From Yamagishiella unicocca (lineage: Eukaryota > Chlorophyta > Chlorophyceae > Chlamydomonadales > Volvocaceae), in contig BDSL01000007.1 of NCBI GenBank assembly GCA_003116995.1, positions 434,001 through 498,000 on the forward strand: 64,000 nucleotides of DNA, in the 5' to 3' direction. Under the pieces are notes generated by a model. The model saw only the letters and a program-made list of their open reading frames with translations. It ran no database searches and was not told where the DNA came from. Within the stretch, counting starts at the first letter, position 1. Each line of letters opens with the position of its first letter. A program made the translations under genes and the position numbers. Shown piece after piece: positions 21,501 through 33,329 of the stretch.

Positions 21501-23955
21501 TGAAGGGGGCGGGGGGACGCGGGGTCGGGGGGTTGCCCGGAACAAACGCACAGTCCCCACCACCCCCCCAGCCCGCGCCCCCGCCCAACCCATTTCCCCG
21601 CTACCGCCCAACCCATTTGTCTCCTCGTTTGTCGGCTCACGGGTTTCCTCTCCACCCCAGAGCCCGTACCCCAACGAGTCCGCACGCCACGGATGCCCCC
21701 TTGCCGCTGGCGGAACCCCCAAACACGCCTCGGACGCGCGTGGGAACTTCTTCTCCCGCAAATGACATTCTCAGCTCTAATTCAATTGAAAAAATCACAT
21801 TCCTTGGGAAGTAAATAGATTTACTTTGAGCCCAACATCGGACGGGCTACCCTCTACCCCCAAGCTGGGAGCCGCAACGCACCTTGAGCAGCAGCATCCA
21901 CCGCTCGCAGCTCTGCAGCAGCGGCTGGGCCGGCGCCGGGCTCTCTAGCCCCGCCGGCAGGCCGCTGAGCAGCAGCTGCGTGTCCGCGCACCACTGGCCC
22001 CACACGTGGCCGAACAGCAGCTCAGTCACCTGGAGGCGGCAGGGGGGTCGGATGGCTGTGACCACACCGTACCTTGCAACTTTGCACGGCCGTACCAGGT
22101 ATGCCCTTTGTATTAGGCAAGGAGGTTGAAGCCTACCATCATCGTCATGAGGCAGGTGCAAGGTGCCAGCAAACCAGATGCCTCCATCACCACCCACACA
22201 ACCCAGACGCCTCCATCACCACCCACACGACCCAGATGCCTCCATCACCACCCGCACGACCCAGATGCCTCCATCACCACCCGCACGACCCAGATGCCTC
22301 CATCACCACCCACACAACCCAGACGCCTCCATCACCACCCACACGACCCAGATGCCTCCATCACCACCCGCACGACCCAGATGCCTCCATCACCACCCGC
22401 ACGACCCAGATGCCTCCATCACCACCCGCACGACCCAGATGCCTCCATCACCACCAGCACAACCCAGATGCCTCCATCACCACCCCGGTCGCCTCCGCTG
22501 CCGCGTGCCCGGAAGCGTACCGTAGATGAGGTCAGTCCGCTTCGGCCCCGGCATAAGGTCCAGAGCTGCCCACCCTGCGCGCCCAGCATCCCCCCCCGCT
22601 CCGCCCCGCCTCCAACTGAGGCCTTCGGTTTCCTTTCCTCGCGTACCAAACACGCGTTTCTAAGCTCCCCCACCTGCGCGAAGTTGGCCTGATCCGCGAC
22701 CAGCCGCTTGGAGGATAGCTCCTTGAGGATGTGGTGCAGTATGAGGTACACCCTGCACCTCACGGGGCCGGGGGCAGTGGGAGGTGGTGATCTGTGAACC
22801 CTTGCTGATCTGTGAACCCTGCTGGAGGGCACCACGGGTAGTGAAGACGCCCCATTTCCCCCTCACGTCGCATCAGTAAGCGACGGGTGGCCTCCGGCCC
22901 CCTCGAGGTCCCATGTCTACTGCTGTTGCTCCTCCTAGCGTTGCTGCCGCTGCTGCTCATGCGCCCACACACTCGACTGCACGTGTCCAGACACACTCTC
23001 CCCTCCCCGTCCCTGGCCCTTTCTCCAACCTCTCCCTGCAACCTCGCAGCCCACACGCCTCTGCAGCCCTCCCCAGGCTCCCAATATTCCACTCTCAGCC
23101 CAACCCAACCCAAATCGCTCCCTTAGCTTTTCACCCAAACGTGCTGTCCATCACTCCCGGCATAGCGTCGTTTTATGGTCCGATGTTATGAGGGGGTGGC
23201 GACGCTCTTCGACCCACCTACGGACTGTGAGGGGGTTCGCAGACCCCAAGTTGGACATCAGGTCATTGAACAGCCCCGGCCACTCCCCCGGGTACTCGAA
23301 GCGGGCCACCTTGGCATACACCAGCGCCACCTGTACGGCAATCTGCACGACACAGGAGGGCCAGGATTTCAAGCGTATGATGTACGCCAGGTAGGTGGGG
23401 TGGCGTCGCCAGGGTGCGGCGCATTCGCACCTGGTTGTCATCCTGTGGAATCAACTGCGACAGCTTGGCCCGCAGGTGGGCTTTCTCCTCGGGCGTGATT
23501 GCACTGCGCCAGGAGCAAGGCAGGGCATGTGGATAGTTGGAATACGAAGGGAAGAGGGGCAATTCGCGAGACACGTCGTATTCTGCACGGATAGGCGGCG
23601 GCGGCAGGGGTTTGGAAAGCGCAGCACGCAACTCACGCAGGCGCCACTCGCTTCTTCCAGTTGCGATGGATGCTATTCTTCAAATGAACTGATGCCAAGT
23701 AACGGGCACTATGATCCGCCTCTCGGTTGCTGACAATTTCCTGCGAGCATCATCTCGCGTCGGCAGATCCCCGGGAATTCAAGCAACTGGATGAATTCGC
23801 AGACTTACAGCGAGCGCAGAACTAAATCCAGGCCGGCTATCCAGAGATTGTATGTATGACTCTGCCTGCTTTTGAACCTCGGGGTTCTGATTCAGGGCAT
23901 TCAGCAAGCACGAGAGCAGGCTGTTATAATCCTGCTGAGACAGCGGCTGACCCAT
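12542..23955 (-). CDS. IPO11: Importin-11-type karyopherin (importin-beta family nuclear transport receptor)
   Basis: I assembled 24 exons from 23955 to 12542. All phases agree and give about 1123 residues, against roughly 975 in animals. The first exons are 23809-23955, 23637-23740, 23431-23503 and 23218-23342; the last are 13463-13640, 12947-13121 and 12542-12718. The N-terminus MGQPLSQQDYNSLLSCLLNA, then PEVQKQAESYIQSL, RYLASVHLKNSIHRNWKK and VAR-FEYPGEWPGLFNDLM form the importin-beta N-terminal domain that binds Ran-GTP. The rest is HEAT-type helical repeat, for example HMVLSKSDLEQWRDAAEEF, NKPIRRRIGLVVAANVD, LNLVIERCGEALRPHV and LLRIQ. Importin-11 (plant KA120) carries cargo such as ubiquitin-conjugating enzymes or ribosomal proteins into the nucleus. 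Ala/Gly-rich inserts account for the extra length. The introns carry many minisatellites and one dispersed repeat. The gene is divergent from the Sec1-family gene to its right. Confidence 0.9.
13228..13290 (-). repeat. Copy A of a ~65-bp dispersed repeat
   Basis: It lies in the intron between importin exons 22 and 23. Its reverse complement matches copies B (19488-19550) and C (59982-60046) over a core like CGCATCCACGGGTCTTCCT preceded by a T-rich run. Strand is given relative to copies B and C. Confidence 0.75.
15753..16557. repeat. Large 22-bp minisatellite array (about 36 copies)
   Basis: The unit is GCCAGCCGGGAC followed by CCTAAAAGCT, CTCTAAAGCT-like or CTCTTAAAGCT-like variants. It is repeated head to tail for about 805 bp with only a few point variants and one short copy. 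It fills most of the intron between importin exons 17 (16578-16688) and 18 (15315-15551), stopping about 20 bp from the 5' splice site at 16578. The variant order itself repeats in blocks, which suggests higher-order duplication. Confidence 0.95.
16881..16957. repeat. 15-bp minisatellite
   Basis: About five copies of CACATATGTTGCTGT with minor changes. It lies in the importin intron between exons 16 and 17, close to the 5' splice site at 16981. Confidence 0.9.
18897..19016. repeat. 12-bp minisatellite, ten copies
   Basis: Ten perfect copies of TACCAGGCCCTC (120 bp) lie between importin exons 12 and 13. Because the unit is a multiple of three it stays open on both strands (YQAL repeats), but splicing places it in an intron. 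Confidence 0.95.
19488..19550 (+). repeat. Copy B of a ~65-bp dispersed repeat, abutting a splice donor
   Basis: It contains CATCCACGGGTCTTCCTCG and a run CGGCTTTTTCT. On the gene's strand it begins 4-5 bp inside the intron after importin exon 11, and a CTGCAG|gtggg sequence flanks its other end. See copies A and C. Confidence 0.8.
22176..22494. repeat. 29-bp minisatellite, eleven copies
   Basis: The unit begins AGATGCCTCCATCACCACCC and continues with RCACRACCC, with period 29 exactly. The period is not a multiple of three, yet all three plus-strand frames stay open and give His/Pro/Thr-rich sequences. These are not genes: the array is inside the importin intron between exons 5 and 6. Confidence 0.95.
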
Positions 23956-25385
23956 GATGCCTAAATAACAATGCCGTTATAGACGGTTCAGAAAGTAGGT
24001 TAGGCTAGGTGCATTGTCCGGGGCGGGGCCCCCGCCGACAGTTGGAAAGAAACGAACGCCGGCTGCCTATGTTCATCGGCAGACAGCAGCATAATTCAAG
24101 AGGTGGATCTCCGTTTGATACTATAGTTACTACTCCTAGCTGGGATTACTGAAGTGATCACGACGGACGGAACATGGCATAGGACGCGCAGCATCCTTTT
24201 GCGGGACCAATTGGCGTTTATGTACTGAAACCTATTTCCGAGCTATACTGCCTGTACTTGACGGCCCGTATAGGATCATTGGGTGCGGGGGCGCTGGTCG
24301 GCCATCTCATGAACAATCGCCAGCCTGAAGAAATGTAGGGCATCTGCGCTTTGGCTTTGGCAGAAACACTGGGTTCCTGCGGAGGAGCGCAGCTATCATT
24401 CAACACTGTGCCGACCCAGGGGCCGGTGCCGCGTCAAACGACATCAGCATGTCCTGCAGGCCAGAAGGGCGCCCTCAGGTGGCGCACTGGAGCGTCAAGT
24501 AATGACTACCGCTAAGTGCTGATCAAGGGATCCTGTCATTGCACATAGCGTAGTCCCGCGGTGAGGCATGGTGCTGAGGCATCGTACGATGGTTTGAACG
24601 TGGCCAATGTGAGCTATGTCACACTCATCCTTCGTAAGCAGGTGTCACGCCGCCGATTTGGCCTTGCGCCCGGGTTGGACTCTGTCTTGATCCCCATCGT
24701 GGTGTGGCTCAGGTGAACGAGAATGCGCAGTAGCAGAGCTCGAAGGCGTTTGGCGTGACACCGTTGCTCCGACGCTCACTCGGCTGCACTCAGTCAAAAT
24801 GGTATTGTCCTCGACTGGTCCTGTCATCCTTTGGATGATGAGAGCTCGCCTTATTCTGTAATTGGGGGGTTAAGGTTATCCCCAGTACGGCGCTGGGCGA
24901 CTGGAATTACGCCCCATTTCCGCCCTCGCACCACCCCCGCCTGGCCATGTGGCCTGACTGCCAATTCCATTTCCCCCTTTCCCACTGCCTGCTCCTACCT
25001 GTCTAATAAGGCCCAATGCGCGATACTGGGCGTTGGCATGTCCTAAACCCTGGTGTGGAACTTTGCTTTGCGTCTGCGGGTGACGGTCCTGGGTTACGTA
25101 CAGTCCGGCTGTGTTCATCAGGTAATCGCATACCAATAGCAGCATAGGAACACTAGCCTCTCATAACTCACGAAATAAATAATTGGCACACTGTAAAATT
25201 GGCAAGCAGGAAGGTCTGACTCAATTTGTAAAGACCGTAGCGAGGAGCGCGTTGCGCTGTGATCGTTAACAATATTTGTCTAAATACGTCGTCCGTTCCA
25301 GGATGAGGAATTGTTGAGCTTCTGACCGTGGTCCTTCGATCCACATTGCCCGGTTCCGCATATTTGATCGCGCAAGTGACCAAAC
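23956..25385. promoter_or_regulatory. Divergent intergenic region between importin and SCFD2-like genes
   Basis: About 1.4 kb separates the two start codons. I found no coding exon, tRNA or repeat in it. Both promoters and 5' UTRs are expected here. Confidence 0.4.
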
Positions 25386-28300
25386 ATGTTTGAGATCATC
25401 CAAGGACCTGTGCTGGAGTTGGCAGAGAGCCTTCAGGGCGCTCTACTGTACCTCGATGCGGGGGCGGGAGAGATCGCACAGACGACGCTCGGGCTTCCCT
25501 TCCTATTGGGTACGTTAAGAACCCTTGTGATAGGAAGAATTTAATCCCGAGCTGATATTGTACAACATGTATCGCTGCTGGCATCGTTTGCGTACACAGG
25601 ACTTGGCGTTACACATGTGTGCTCGTTGGAGACGGCGTCATCGGAGGACTCGGCCTTCCCGGTGCTAGCGACCGGCCTAGCCCCAGCTCGTCTGGCCATC
25701 TTCACGACGCAGCTGCTCACGGACGCCCACCGTGACGTACTCCGCGCTGTTCTGGTGAGTGTCAGGCCGGGTCGTAGGAGTCTGGTAACCGTGCACGGCA
25801 AAAGCGATGTGCCGTGCAGCAGAGGCTAGAGCCTACAGGAGGGCACCGATCCTGTCTGCCGGAGGTGAGGCTGAATGGATTAACCCTGGATTAGCGAAGA
25901 GTGCGCACCGTCGGCACGAGGGGTTGGTGGGTAGATCGGCAGCGAGGGCAGTGTAGCACGCTGTACACATACCGTACGTCCCCCAGTCTGTTTATAAGAA
26001 CCTTGTCCCCGTTATACTAGCCCGCCCAACCCCAACATCCAATGCCCCAAAAATCTGCCCGCCTAATCTTTCGCCGGTCGCTTCTACGCTGGTCACCCCC
26101 TAGCCCAGCTCCCACGCCCAACTGTTTCCCAGTGCATCTTGCCCCGTGGCGTCAACACCCTTCTCCCGCCCGCACCTCATCTCCTCTGTCACCACCGTCA
26201 TGGCTGTCTGCCGCCTTCATTCCGCAGGCCCACCCGGCCGTGTCCAGCGTGGCAATCTTTTGCTCGGTCAGCGAGCACGCCCATGCCTGCCAAGCGGCCA
26301 CGGATCTGGGCGTGGAGGCGTATCGGGAGTACACGGAAATGCTGCGGGTGAGGTGGGGGGAGGATGCGTGTATGCTTGGCGAGTTAGCGAGCTGGGGAGG
26401 CGATGGGCGTAGTTGATGGAATGGACTGTGTACGGTATTTTGGGCGGACTCGGGAGAGGGGTTGAGTTCAAGGGAGGGGGTTCAGGCAAGGAACTGAGCC
26501 GTCTGCTAAGCGATGCACCTTATAGGCTGTGCCACAGAAAGCACGTGGAAGCGACAAACCCTGACATAAATCCATGACTCGACATTCCATAACCCATGAC
26601 CCATGACCCACCCACATCCCTCCAGACGGAGGTTCGGAGGTCCCGCGCCGCTCAGCAGCTCGCGCAGCAGGCGCCTAGCGCTGCCGGAGCGGCAACCGGC
26701 GCTGCTGCGGCCAGCGGCGGCACCTTAAGTGGCGGCGGCGGCGCTGGGGCCGTGGCGGTGCGCGTGTGTTTCCTGCCGCTGCTGGCCTGCTGCCTGGACC
26801 CGGGTCTGTTTGTGATGCCAGCGGGCTGCTCAGCGGCCAGGAGGGGCGTGTGAGTGACCCAGATGGGCGGTTGCGGGGGAAGGGGACACGACAGGAATGA
26901 TGGAGCAGGCTAACACCGAGGGCTGGGCTGGGGCAATGGGGCTGGTGCTGCACGGAGGCTGGGCACAAGGGCTGGGGCGCGGGGGCTGGTGCTGGGAGAA
27001 GGGAATCCGCAGACCCCCTTCCGCCCCACCTTGCAGACTGGGGCATGGCCAGGCGCACTGACCTCCCCTGCCCCTCCCTTCCCGACCTCCAGGACCGGCG
27101 GCCTGGCTGCCGGCTTCGGACCCATGGAGCCCAACTCGGGAGATGCCGCTTCGGGCGAGGGCGCCTCGGGCGGCCTGTCGCTTACCGCCCACGCACTGCT
27201 GGCGCTGTCGGCGGCGCTGGGCGTCTCCCGGCCGGAGCCGTTTCCCATAGGGCCCGTCAGCTCCGCAATAGGTGGGCGGACCAGGGATGGAGCGCCGGTG
27301 TGCGTCTTGGAGGGTGGTGTTGGACGGGCTGGGAGAGTGTAAGCGGTTGCCGTGGCTGGTCACAGCAGCTGGTGCTGTCCAATGAGGGTCTACCGGCTGG
27401 GGCTAGGGCTGGGGCTAGGGCTGGGGCTGGGGCTAGGGCTGGGGCTGGGGCTAGGGCTAGGGCTAGGGCTAGGGCTAGGGCTGGGGCTGGGGCTAGGGCT
27501 GGGGCTAGGGCTGGGCACCTGCCTGTGGGGTTGCTTGTTAAGGAACTTCTAGACACCGCGCCACGCACCACTCATCTGTCAATTGGACAGCTTGTTGGGG
27601 TAGAAACTGGCTGCGGCGCCAGGGCCTCGCCGTGCGCTGGCTCCGAAACCTAGCTTTCCTCTCCACACCCCTGCATCTGCTCTCCGCTCTCCTATCGCCC
27701 TTCCCACCACCCAGCCGCCGAGTTGGCGTCCCTGCCCAGCGTCGCCGTCTCTGCGAGCAGCGCCGCCGCCGGCGCCTCCTCGCCTTCCGCCTCCCCCTCC
27801 CTGGCGCTCATCCTCGTGGACCGCTCCCTGGACCTGGCCGCCCCGTGCAGCCACACCGACCACCCCTGGGACATCATAGTGGCGGCGACGGCGGCGCGGC
27901 AGGCGGCGGCGGCGGTGGCGGGTTCTGGGCGCCGAGTCGACGGGAGCGGGCTGCAAGCAGTGTGGCGGTGGGTGTAAGAGGAATCCCGTGGGTTGGTACG
28001 AAAAGGTTTAAAGCGAGTAGGAAACGTTTGGTACACTATGGCGGTGGGTGGGTGGGGGAGGGAGCCGGGATGGGCGGTGCACAGTCGTGTAATCGCACCC
28101 GTCTGTTCATTCGGTTGTGGCATATCTACAGCGTTCGCTATATATAATCCACGGAATAAACGCGTCAGGAAACGTGGCAACCAAGCCAAGAGTTCGTTAC
28201 TTGCCGTACGACGCCATGCAGGCCGCTGGATCTGCGCGCGGCCCTGCCTGGAGCCGACGCCATCCCGCTAGAAATGCCCTGGATCCCCTCACCACCGCAC

Positions 28301-31300
28301 GACGACGGTGGCGCTTCGCACCTGTCGTACGGGCAACTCTCGTACGATACGTACGGCGTTGAAATCCTGGACCCGACCGATAAGTCGGCGATCTCCCGCG
28401 TGGAGGCCGTGGCGGGGCGGGCGCGGCGGGACGCACTGACGGCGCTGCGGCGGGGGCTCAAGGAGGCTCTACGTGCGGAGAAGCTCACACCGGCCGTACG
28501 GAGCAAGGCTGGTGTCGTACAAGCTCCGGAGCTGCGGGGCCTCTCGGAGCCGCTGGTTGCCGCTCCTGGTGGGGCTGGGTGCAGGTTGACGAGGTTACGG
28601 GTCGGAACTGCTGTCGGAAGGGTCAGTGGGGTGATGTTGTGACCCACGGGTCGATGTGAGTATTGGGAAGTCACCACCTTTGGAGACGAGTTGCCTCTCC
28701 TTGTTGGCCCAGACGCTCATCACGGACTTCCCCAGCACGAGACCACCCTCCTGCCACTCTGGTGAAACAGGTGGCTGCAGCCGGCAACGGGGCGTGGCGG
28801 CGCTTGGGCTGGCGGTTGCGGACGCAATGACGGGGCCGGCGGCGGCGGAGTGGGAGGCGGCGGCGGGCTTGGGCCGCAGCGTGCTGGCGGCGCTGGCGGG
28901 CGGCGGCGGTGCAGGAGGCGGGGGCTGCGAGTCGGCGGTCCAGGTGCTGCTGGACGCCCTGGACTCCGCACAGCAAGGGTGCGGAGCGGGAGGGCGGAAG
29001 ACGGCGGGTGGTGCAAGCGGGGAGAACCTGTGGTCGACCGCATCCAAGGCTCCCAATCCCAATACAGTCGGTCCATCCCACCCCCAAACCTGTTCAATCG
29101 CTTCTCCACCTCATCATTTTTCCTCCGGCTTCGGTTCCCGGGTTTCCGCCCTAAATTCCGGCGCTCCCTGCGCTCACCCCACGGACAGGCGGGGTCTGCT
29201 CCACGTGGGTCATGTGCTGGAGGTGCTGCCCGCGGTCTTCTCGGCAGCTGCGGACTCGGAAGGCGCCGGGGCAGCCGCCTCGTCGTCTCCATCCACGCCG
29301 CCGCCCCGTGCCGCCAACAGCAGCGCCAGCTGCCCCTTCAGCCAGCAGCAGCAGGCGGCTCTGCGCGCAGCTCTGGCGCAGGCGGTGCTGGGCTGTGCTC
29401 GGGTACAGGAGGCGCTGGCGGGGCGGCTGCCGCCCGACCTGGTGGCGGCGCTGGCGGCGCGGCAGCGGCGGCGGCAGGGCGTGCAAGGCGCCGGTGGCGA
29501 GGGTGGCGATGAGGTGGGTGTGTCCGTGTACCAAGGATAGGAGACTAGGTCGAAAGAGGACGGGAAGGCTTGAGGAGGTGCAAGGCGGCGCCTAAGAGGG
29601 TCCGGCGGGTGGGCTGAGGGCTGGCTGGGATTGCTGGGCAGTCCGGGCAGCTCAGGCTGCTAGGACTTAGGGCTCGGGACGACGAAGCAGTTATGGCAGG
29701 TGGTAATGGCTGGTGGTCATAGCAGGTGGGAACGGCAGGTAGGAACGGGCGGCGGCTGAGGATCATCATCATGGCACCTAGACGTCCAGCAGCAATGTCT
29801 CCTACCTAACGGGTGATACGCACATAAGGCCCCGCTCTCCACCCGCCGGACAGGCGGCGACGCCAGCTAGCAGCGACGAAGCTGCCGTACAGCAGCGGCT
29901 CTCCGCCGTGATCGACGCGCTCTTCTCCGCGCTGCGGTACGCCTCCGTCGGCCGGGAGCGGCTGAAGACGTTCCGTAAGGTGGGCAACCCGTGCGGCGCT
30001 GTGCGGCGACTCGTGCTGTGCGGTGACCCGTGCTGTGCGGCGACCCGTGCTGTGCGGTGACCCGTGCTGTGCGGTGACCCGTGCTGTGCGGCAACCCGTG
30101 CTGTGCGGCGACCCGTGCTGTGCGGCTCTGCTGTGTTGGGCAGGTGGGCTGTGTCGCCGTGTGTTAGGCTCCGAACAGCCGCGAAAGGCACCAGCAGGCA
30201 CCTGGTCACAGGGTGTGCTGACATCCGCATCGCCCATGAATGCCGCACCATCCGATTTGCTTGCTCGTCCTGCGCCCCCGCGGCTCAGGTGACCCACATG
30301 GACGTCTTTGCGGAGAACCATGGCGCCCTGAGCCCGCTGCTGCGGCAGGTGGTCCGCAAGGTGCTGCAGCGGGCGGAGCTGCCCGACTGGCAGCAGCAGG
30401 TGTGCTACGACAGTGAAGCTGAGCTGCTGGGGGTGTTCCTACTGTGGTAGCGGTCCGTTCCTACTGTGGTAGCGGTCCGTTCCTACTGTGGTAGTGGTCC
30501 GTTCCTACTGTGGCAGCGGTCCGTTCCTACTGTGGTAGCGGTCCGTTCCTGCAAACTCGAGGCGCCTGCAGCAGCGCCTGCTGTAGCTGCAGAGGTAGCT
30601 CGTGCGGTAGCAGGGTGTACTCAGCAGGTGTGGCGCTAGTAGGGGCTCCATAACCGCCCCAAAGCCTTCCTCCCCTGCCCGCTTCCACCCAAGCCCCCGC
30701 GACGACGTAACCATCACTATCACCACCACCATCACCACCACCACCACCACCACCGCCACCCAACTTATGTAATCCACATCCGCAACATTCGCCCACACTG
30801 CTAACCGACCGCCCCGGTCCCACCCGTCGGATCTGCACGCAGGCGGCCAGTGGTGGCGGCGGCGGCCTCGTCCGTGGGCTGCTGGGGGGCCTTATGGGCG
30901 CCTCGCGCGCGCTAGTTGGGCGGGCGGGCGGCCAGCAGGGGCCGCAGCAGCTGCCGGGGGACAGCGCTATCGTGATGGTGTTCGTGGTGGGCGGCATCAG
31001 CGCAGCGGAGGTCCGGGAGGTAGGTATGTGGGTAGATGGGTATTTAGAACGGGGGTATGTGGGTATGTAGGTTTGTGGATACGTGGGTGGCTCGATGGGC
31101 TCGGATGTTTGATGCTGATGCGGTACACGTGCGGAGATCACCAGGACGATGGAGGGAGGCGGCGTTGGGGTGGTCGCTGTCAGCTTCACCCGACACCCGG
31201 CCGGCTTCTCACCCGTATCCGCGCCTACTGCCCCACACGACGGAACTCCGGGTCCCTGTCTCGCCCTCCACCGGTCAGGTTCGGTTGGAGCTGGATGAGC

Positions 31301-31697
31301 ACGTCGGGACAGGCAAGCCGCGCTTCCTGCTAGGAGGCACGTCATTGCTTCTGCCACAGGTAAGCCCATACCATTTGGGATGTAGGGTATGTTTGGTTAA
31401 GGTAAAGCCACGTACAGTAACGAACCCAACGGAGATGGTTCATCCCACTGGGTGCGTGCGCCTCCATTGGTGGTCAAGGCGCGGTATAGGTTTACACAGA
31501 GGTAGGTACGCCTCCATTGGGGGAGCAGAGCGGTTAAATGTAGGCATCGGTATGGGCTCGCAGCTTGCTGCCCTTCCTGAAACGCTAGAGCTGCCACCGA
31601 GGATCTCTAGCTGCAAGACTGCGCTCTCACTTTCCCACAACCCTGCCTCACGATGCAGGATGTCACCCTCCAGCTGGCAGTTGGGCCACAGCCGTGA
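25386..31697 (+). CDS. SCFD2: Sec1/Munc18-family protein, SCFD2-like
   Basis: Fourteen exons join in phase: 25386-25509, 25600-25754, 26228-26347, 26626-26849, 27093-27271, 27715-27967, 28222-28568, 28771-28978, 29189-29513, 29854-29979, 30289-30399, 30843-31019, 31279-31359 and 31659-31697, giving about 822 residues. Early motifs include ALLYLDAGAGEIAQTT and ARLAIFTTQLLTDAHRD. A conserved strand SLALILVDRSLDLAAPCSHT fits the Sec1 domain 2 signature. Near the C-terminus, AIVMVFVVGGISAAEVRE matches the VVGG(I/V)T..E element of Sec1 proteins. Sec1/Munc18 proteins bind SNAREs and assist membrane fusion; SCFD2 is a divergent member linked to ER/Golgi traffic. Ala/Gly-rich inserts make it longer than animal SCFD2. 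The donor of exon 6 (after 27967) and the acceptor of exon 8 are the least certain. VPS33 or another SM protein is the alternative. Confidence 0.82.
27396..27515 (+). repeat. GGGGCT/AGGGCT hexamer array
   Basis: About 20 copies of a six-base unit alternate between GGGGCT and AGGGCT. It lies in the SCFD2-like intron between exons 5 and 6. It is superficially telomere-like but does not match the Chlamydomonas TTTTAGGG repeat. Confidence 0.95.
29991..30127 (+). repeat. 17-bp minisatellite
   Basis: About seven to eight copies of GTGCGGYGACCCGTGCT in the SCFD2-like intron after exon 10, starting just past the donor. Confidence 0.9.
30435..30549 (+). repeat. 22-bp minisatellite, five copies
   Basis: Five copies of GTTCCTACTGTGGTAGCGGT plus CC with single-base variants, in the SCFD2-like intron after exon 11. 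Confidence 0.95.
30713..30756. repeat. CAC/CAT trinucleotide microsatellite
   Basis: A run of CAC and CAT triplets in the SCFD2-like intron between exons 11 and 12. Confidence 0.85.
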
Positions 31698-32604
31698 TTT
31701 GGAGCAGGCGCTATATGGAGGGCCACCGGTATATGACACTGTTCAATGGAGCCTCAAGTGGCAGCTCGCCGGGTTGCTGCTGCGCTTTATAGAGGGCCTG
31801 CTGTGTGGGGTCAAGATGATTGCGCTGTCCACTGGTGCCGCTCTGCATTGTAGCCGCCTGGTCATGAAGTAGTCATAGCCACGGCATGAGATATGGCATG
31901 AGATATGGATCCTGGATTCCTGGCACTGGGCTGAGCCATGTGAGCCCCGACAGCGGCCGCACCACATGATAAGGCAGTAGGTGTCTTTTTATGATGAAGC
32001 CGGGTAGCAAAAAAGCGCCGCTGCCAAATGGACGCAGCCAAGCTGTTGTCGGTAGCGCCGTTCTGCAGCCCTCGCGTAGGTTTGGTTTATCGCCGACGAA
32101 GCATGCAGCCTGCTATGGGTCACCAATGTCGCGACACAGTCCTGGCAACGGCGATCCTCGTATGCAGGCAACAGACTACAGCTGACTGTCGCCGACTACA
32201 GCTGACTACACTGTGTCGATCACCCACTGTGTCAAGACACCAAGGCACACCGGCTAGCGTCCCGCCTGCCCGCCGCGCCCGTCACGCGGCTTCGTTGCTG
32301 AACCGATAATGATCCGCGGCGCTCGTGGCCGCGCCAGTCGCTCCTAGGGGGCGTTGCCTGTAAGCAACCGAGTCACATACGTCCCACACGTCCCTCCATG
32401 CCACGGCACTAGCCCGCAACTCAGACGCAGCTCCCAAAAACATGGGCACGCTCTTTGCATATCCTCAGCTCGCAGATTGACGCGCCTGCACCTCGACGCC
32501 ACTCGACCGACCAAAGCACCAAACCTCCTCCTCGCTACCCTCCTCGTCACGCACCTCGACGGCCACACCGCCGTTACGCCCCGAACGTTCCTAATCGACG
32601 ACAT
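31698..32604. other. 3' flank of SCFD2-like gene; no gene seen
   Basis: It should contain the 3' UTR of the plus-strand gene. A TGTAA occurs at about 32360. A short direct repeat containing GACTACAGCTGACT lies near 32172-32210. The last 250 bp are open on both strands as an extension of the adjacent inverted repeat, without any recognisable domain. Confidence 0.35.
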
Positions 32605-33329
32605 CTCCGCGTCGGCTCTCCATCCGTCGTCTCCAACGGACGTGCGACTCATATCCGCGTCAGCCATCCTTGCTTCGCCGCACCCGACCCGCGGGTCCCT
32701 CGTACAGTCCGCCTCATACAAGACAACCCCTCCCAAGCAATCTGAGGCCACTCTCAAACCATTCCGGTCCGAGACGAACATACAGCACAGATAATGTCCG
32801 CCGTCATCCCGCAGCTCCTTGCTGCCATGCTTCAGGCCGTCGACAACGCGTCTCCCCTTACCGTCGGCCCGCCCGATGCCCCCGCTCTCATAATCGTCGC
32901 CGGCCTCGGCAGCGTGATGCGCCTCCTCACGCTGCCGAGGCCGGCGACGATTATGAGAGCGGGGGCATCGGGCGGGCCGACGGTAAGGAGAGACGCGTTG
33001 TCGACGGCCCGCCTCATCACGCTGCCGAGGCCGGCGACGATTATGAGAGCGGGGGCATCGGGCGGGCCGACGGTAAGGGGAGACGCGTTGTCGACGGCCT
33101 GAAGCATGGCAGCAAGGAGCTGCGGGATGACGGCGGACATTATCTGTGCTGTATGTTCGTCTCGGACCGGAATGGTTTGAGAGTGGCCTCAGATTGCTTG
33201 GGAGGGGTTGTCTTGTATGAGGCGGACTGTACGAGGGACCCGCGGGTCGGGTGCGGCGAAGCAAGGATGGCTGACGCGGATATGAGTCGCACGTCCGTTG
33301 GAGACGACGGATGGAGAGCCGACGCGGAG
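32605..33329. repeat. 725-bp inverted repeat with two apparently perfect 315-bp arms
   Basis: The left arm 32605-32919 and right arm 33015-33329 are reverse complements of each other in everything I compared. The outer ends are CTCCGCGTCGGC and GCCGACGCGGAG. The 95-bp spacer (32920-33014) is mostly a further, slightly diverged copy of the innermost 80 bp of the right arm, for example containing GACGATTATGAGAGCGGGGG. The arms read as long open frames on both strands, giving the same protein twice; this follows from the symmetry and is not evidence of coding. A transcript through it would fold into a very long hairpin. It could be a small-RNA (hairpin RNA) locus, a foldback element or a recent palindromic duplication. 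Confidence 0.9.

Noticed and set aside
22074..22692. His/Pro-rich ORFs in three frames
   Set aside because: They are read from a stop-free 29-bp tandem array lying in an importin intron.
27396..27515. Interstitial telomere repeat
   Set aside because: The unit is GGGGCT/AGGGCT with period 6, not the TTTTAGGG repeat of these algae.
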